Shown: positions 60,971-64,000 of the stretch, one piece after another | Numbering within the stretch: the first letter of the stretch is position 1 | How the letters are laid out: the number at the start of each line of letters is the position of its first letter | Assembly (NCBI RefSeq): GCF_025144225.1 | Contig: NZ_JALXXB010000001.1 | Coordinates: forward strand, 310,001-374,000 | DNA: 64,000 bases | Source: Aestuariimicrobium sp. p3-SID1156 | GTDB taxonomy: Bacteria > Actinomycetota > Actinomycetes > Propionibacteriales > Propionibacteriaceae | Reading direction: 5' to 3' | Notes under the pieces: model-generated | What the model saw: only the letters and a program-made list of their open reading frames with translations | Databases searched by the model: none | What the model was told of the DNA's origin: nothing | Made by a program: the position numbers and the translations under genes

Positions 60971-61840
60971 ATGCGCGGAATCATTCTGGCCGGTGGTACC
61001 GGCTCACGTCTGCATCCGGTAACGCTGGGTTCCAGCAAGCAATTGGTGCCGGTGTATGACAAGCCGATGATCTATTACCCGCTTTCCACCCTGATTTTCG
61101 CGGGCATTCGCGAGGTGCTCGTCATCACCACCCCGCACGAGGCGAGCAATTTCAAGCATCTGCTCGGTGATGGATCACAGTTCGGGATCTCCATCCAGTA
61201 CGCAGTCCAGCCCGAACCCAGGGGATTGGCGCAGGCCTTCACGATCGGCGCGGACTTCATCGGCGATGACAAGGTCTCCCTCGTCCTGGGTGACAACCTG
61301 TTCTACGGGCCGGGGCTGGGAACCCAGCTCAGGAGCCGAGCCGATGTGGACGGGGCTGCCGTGTTCGGCTACTGGGTGGCAGATCCCACCGCGTACGGCG
61401 TGGTCGAGGTCGACGGGAACGGTTTCGCCGTCTCCATTGAGGAGAAGCCCGCGCACCCCAGGTCCAACTATGCAGTGCCCGGTCTGTACTTCTATGACAA
61501 TGCAGTGGTTGAGATTGCTCGCAACCTCACGCCGTCGGCGCGCGGAGAGCTGGAGATCACCGACGTCAATCGCGTGTACATGGAACGGGGAAAGTTGCAG
61601 GTGACTCTGCTCCCGCGGGGCACCGCCTGGCTCGACACCGGCACCTTCGACTCGTTGAACGATGCGTCCAACTTCGTGAGGACGATCCAGGCGCGTCAGG
61701 GACTCCAGGTGGGCTGTCCGGAGGAGGCTGCCTGGCGTCGAGGTTTCCTGTCAGACGAAGAACTGCTTGAGCGCGCGGAGCGCTATGCCAAGTCCGGCTA
61801 CGGTGCCTACCTGAGGCATTTGGTGGATCTCGGCCGCTGA
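60971..61840 (+). CDS. rmlA: glucose-1-phosphate thymidylyltransferase
   Basis: A 289-residue nucleotidyltransferase: [41 protein letters not shown] with the GGxGTRL-type (here GGTGSRL) and [11 protein letters not shown] motifs, [22 protein letters not shown] and [21 protein letters not shown]. It makes dTDP-glucose for RmlB. It is divergent from rmlB and converges with the sugar-transferase gene, 2 bases apart. Length and motifs are normal; no ribosome site stands out upstream. Confidence 0.96.
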   Translation: MRGIILAGGTGSRLHPVTLGSSKQLVPVYDKPMIYYPLSTLIFAGIREVLVITTPHEASNFKHLLGDGSQFGISIQYAVQPEPRGLAQAFTIGADFIGDDKVSLVLGDNLFYGPGLGTQLRSRADVDGAAVFGYWVADPTAYGVVEVDGNGFAVSIEEKPAHPRSNYAVPGLYFYDNAVVEIARNLTPSARGELEITDVNRVYMERGKLQVTLLPRGTAWLDTGTFDSLNDASNFVRTIQARQGLQVGCPEEAAWRRGFLSDEELLERAERYAKSGYGAYLRHLVDLGR

Positions 61841-61842
61841 GC

Positions 61843-63294
61843 CTAGTAGGCCCCGTCAGATCGAAAGACCGCCGACACCGTCTTGCCAAGGATTGCCAGG
61901 TCCTGAACAAAGGACCAGTTGTCGACGTAGTACAGGTCAAGCCGGACGGTGTCATCCCAGGACAGATTCGATCGACCCGAGACCTGCCACAGCCCTGTGA
62001 TTCCCGGGCGCACGTCGAGACGGCGGACCACATGGGCCTTGTACTGGTCCACTTCCCGCTGTAGGGCTGGGCGCGGCCCCACCAGGCTCATGTCCCCACG
62101 GACCACGTTCCAGAGCTGTGGGAGCTCGTCGATCGAGTAGCGCCTGATGAAGCGACCCACCGTGGTCACGCGAGGGTCGTTCTTCATCTTGAAGAGCGGG
62201 CCGGCACCGTCGTTCTCTGCCGGCAACGATTCCTGGACCTCATCGGCACCGACCACCATGGAACGGAATTTGAGGCAGTTGAAGGGCTGACCGCGACGAC
62301 CCACTCGGGGCTGTCGGAACAGAATGGGGCCACCATCGCCCGCCTTCACGGCGATGGCAGTGAGCAGAAGGATCGGGCTCAGGAGCAGCAGAAGCACAAC
62401 GGATGCGGAGAGGTCGAACACACGCTTGAGGCCGCGTCCTGCCCGCTCAGCCTGTGGCTTGGCGATGCGGAGCAGCGGTACGCCCGCAACAGCGTGGAGG
62501 TTGACGCGTTCCGAGGCGATCTCAGTCAGTGACGGAATGACGATGAGCTGGGCGTCTTCCTGCTCGAGCTCACGGGCCAGCTGGTTGAAGTGATGGGGGC
62601 GTCGAAAGGAGCCTTCGGTGAAGACGACGGCGTCCACCCTGGACTGCCGTGTGGCGAGCACGACATCGTCCGGAGTGCCCATCACCGGAACGTCGAAAGC
62701 CCCCTCGTCACGGTCATAGGTCAGGGCGCCGACCAAGTCATATCCCACCCAGCGCTCGCGCCTCATCACCCGGTTCAGTTCGTTGACATGGACGCGGTCA
62801 CCCACGATGAGCATCGGCACGCGGAGGTACCCATGGCGACGCATCCAGTGAAGGGTCTTGCGCACCAGATAGCGGGTCCCCACCAGTGCCGGGATCCCCA
62901 CGACGAAGAAGAGAAAATAGAAGGCTCGCGAGAGCGGATATTGGAACAGATAGGCGCTGGCTGCCAGGAGCCCCGCAGTCATCAGTGAACCGCGAACAAC
63001 GGCTCGATACTCCGTGGTTCCGGCTCCAACATGCTGGTGACGATAGCCGCCCGCGAGATGGATCATGAACAGCCAGCCGACCACGATGGCCGCCACCAGA
63101 GGGTTGACCAGCGCAGCCACATCCGGGGCCCCACCGAGGATGGGCATTCGGGTGCGGAGCTGAATTGCCACCTGCGACGTGAGAATGATCACCCACGTGT
63201 CATTGACCACAAGTGCACTGACAATCAGTGAACGTCTCCAAGGGGAACTGAGATGCTTGACCGTTGCCAGCCCGCGTACATCGGACGCCGTCAA
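61843..63294 (-). CDS. polyprenyl-phosphate sugar-1-phosphate transferase (WbaP/CpsE family)
   Basis: A 483-residue initiating transferase. The N-terminal part has about five spans and a CoA-binding-like domain ([36 protein letters not shown]). The C-terminal bacterial sugar transferase domain is diagnostic: [85 protein letters not shown] and [18 protein letters not shown]. It loads a sugar-phosphate on undecaprenyl phosphate to start a repeat unit. The start is TTG at 63294 with GAGGAGG 6 bases upstream, which decides this unusual start codon. It is divergent to the Wzz-like gene. Confidence 0.95.
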   Translation of the reverse strand: MTASDVRGLATVKHLSSPWRRSLIVSALVVNDTWVIILTSQVAIQLRTRMPILGGAPDVAALVNPLVAAIVVGWLFMIHLAGGYRHQHVGAGTTEYRAVVRGSLMTAGLLAASAYLFQYPLSRAFYFLFFVVGIPALVGTRYLVRKTLHWMRRHGYLRVPMLIVGDRVHVNELNRVMRRERWVGYDLVGALTYDRDEGAFDVPVMGTPDDVVLATRQSRVDAVVFTEGSFRRPHHFNQLARELEQEDAQLIVIPSLTEIASERVNLHAVAGVPLLRIAKPQAERAGRGLKRVFDLSASVVLLLLLSPILLLTAIAVKAGDGGPILFRQPRVGRRGQPFNCLKFRSMVVGADEVQESLPAENDGAGPLFKMKNDPRVTTVGRFIRRYSIDELPQLWNVVRGDMSLVGPRPALQREVDQYKAHVVRRLDVRPGITGLWQVSGRSNLSWDDTVRLDLYYVDNWSFVQDLAILGKTVSAVFRSDGAY

Positions 63295-63427
63295 CAGATG
63301 CCTCCTCGACCAGCAGCGTCCCCCTTCAGTGACACTGTCTCCAAGCCATTATGGCATCATGGCGGATGATCCGTTTGGGTCCGAAGTGCTGCCGTTCATT
63401 GGCTGGAAATAGCTGGAGGAATCCTTC

Positions 63428-64000
63428 ATGACCCTGCTTGACCTCGTCCGGTTACTCAGGAAGAACGCGTTGGTCCTGTTGATCGGTGGGCTCCTGGGTG
63501 GTGGTCTCGCGGCGGCGTGGACGTTGACCAGACCCACCGTCTTCCGAGCACAGGCGGTCGGTCTGGTGGTGGCCGGAGACTCCATGTCGGTGGCGAACGC
63601 AGCGCAGAGCGACCTCACGGCACAGGCAAGGGCGGGCGTGTATTCCAGCCTCATCACCACCCGCGCCGTGGCGGTGCGCGTCAATCAGGAGATGAAGACC
63701 GTGGGCGTCGCGCCAGGTAGTTACACGGCCTCTGTGCGGCCCGGCACGGGGTTCATCCAGATCTCTGCGGCCGCGCCCTCGGCTCGCTCAGCACAGGCGA
63801 CAGCTGACGCAGCCTTGAAGGCGCTGACAGCAGAGGCACTCCGGATGGAAACCTACGCCCAGGCGGAGCAGCGGGGAGCAGCTGCCAAGGATTTGTCGAA
63901 GCTGACGAGCATCCACATCCTCCCCTATGAGCAGGCTCTGGCGCCCGCAGCGCCAGAGCGCCCCGACCTCATCCGCAATCTGATTCTTGGGTTTCTCGCG
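63428..64000 (+). CDS. Wzz-like chain-length determinant protein, partial at window end
   Basis: The first 191 codons only. A hydrophobic segment (ALVLLIGGLLGGGLAAAWTL, about 15-34) is followed by a periplasmic-side domain (VFRAQAVGLVVAGDS..., VYSSLITTRAVAVRVNQEM) with heptad-rich helix, and at the edge the Pro-rich turn PAAPERPDLIRNLILGFLA, i.e. the P-x2-P...P before the second span, typical of Wzz/CapA proteins. Such proteins set polysaccharide length and often carry or partner a BY-kinase, matching the LMW-PTP at 55645-56304. CTGGAGG precedes the ATG. Whether it is fused to a kinase lies beyond the window. Confidence 0.88.
   Translation, partial: MTLLDLVRLLRKNALVLLIGGLLGGGLAAAWTLTRPTVFRAQAVGLVVAGDSMSVANAAQSDLTAQARAGVYSSLITTRAVAVRVNQEMKTVGVAPGSYTASVRPGTGFIQISAAAPSARSAQATADAALKALTAEALRMETYAQAEQRGAAAKDLSKLTSIHILPYEQALAPAAPERPDLIRNLILGFLA

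Overview
The window is a contiguous piece of a high-GC bacterial chromosome. It shows dense operons, frequent 4-base ATGA/GTGA or 1-base TGATG gene overlaps, many GTG starts and several apparently leaderless genes. A high-GC actinobacterium is the best fit. Supporting signs are an ileS leader with an ultrashort stem I T-box and a hidden Shine-Dalgarno, a lysC with an internal beta-subunit start, and an SRP RNA-dnaX-ybaB-recR block. A member of the Propionibacteriaceae is my guess only; no 16S gene or other decisive marker is present. No prophage, transposase, CRISPR array or origin was seen.

Layout: 0-3.5 kb holds yaaA, a covalent-type flavin oxidoreductase and a divergent LuxR-type regulator. 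3.5-6.5 kb is a TPP-riboswitch-controlled thiamine salvage operon (thiM-thiE-thiD-tenA), followed at 6.6-9.7 kb by an osmoprotectant-type ABC transporter. 9.8-11.3 kb is a scrap zone: a truncated AbiEi-like gene, a palindromic repeat, tRNA-Ser(GGA), 3' fragments of a TorD-like chaperone and an iron-sulfur protein, and the SRP RNA. 11.6-15 kb is dnaX, ybaB, recR. 15-27.7 kb is a divergent peptidoglycan-recycling locus: anmK-murQ one way; a Dpp-type ABC transporter, a NagZ-GNAT fusion, a cytoplasmic NamZ (GH171) and an RpiR/MurR-type regulator the other way. 27.7-33.8 kb holds a ThrE exporter, a small lipoprotein, T-box/ileS and a small GNAT. 34-39.3 kb is a sugar ABC operon with a GH32/68-type enzyme and a LacI regulator, bracketed by two almost identical 141-143 bp direct repeats. 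39.5-43.7 kb is a secreted subtilase, a Gfo/Idh oxidoreductase and a DUF1707 protein.

43.9-47.1 kb is a lower-GC patch with two GT32-like glycosyltransferases and a GT2 enzyme. 47.2-52.7 kb has lysC (alpha and beta), murJ, and a DUF6394 protein paired with a TrkA-N potassium channel. 52.7-64 kb is a cell-surface polysaccharide locus: dTDP-rhamnose genes (rmlA, rmlB, fused rmlCD), a polyprenyl-phosphate sugar transferase, a Wzz-like protein running off the end, a low-molecular-weight tyrosine phosphatase, an LCP ligase and an ABC exporter.

The most unusual part lies inside the rml operon. Four translationally coupled genes there encode an HPr-kinase-like ATPase, two PqqD-like small proteins and an NTP_transf_5-type nucleotidyltransferase. 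Related families occur as accessory genes of some lasso-peptide clusters and of the proteobacterial 'HPr-rel-A' system. Here there is no precursor peptide, cyclase or radical-SAM enzyme, so this is the best candidate in the window for an undescribed system. The second theme is peptidoglycan recycling: import, two exo-glycosidases without signal peptides, AnmK and MurQ form a nearly complete route to GlcNAc-6-phosphate, with no visible MurNAc kinase.
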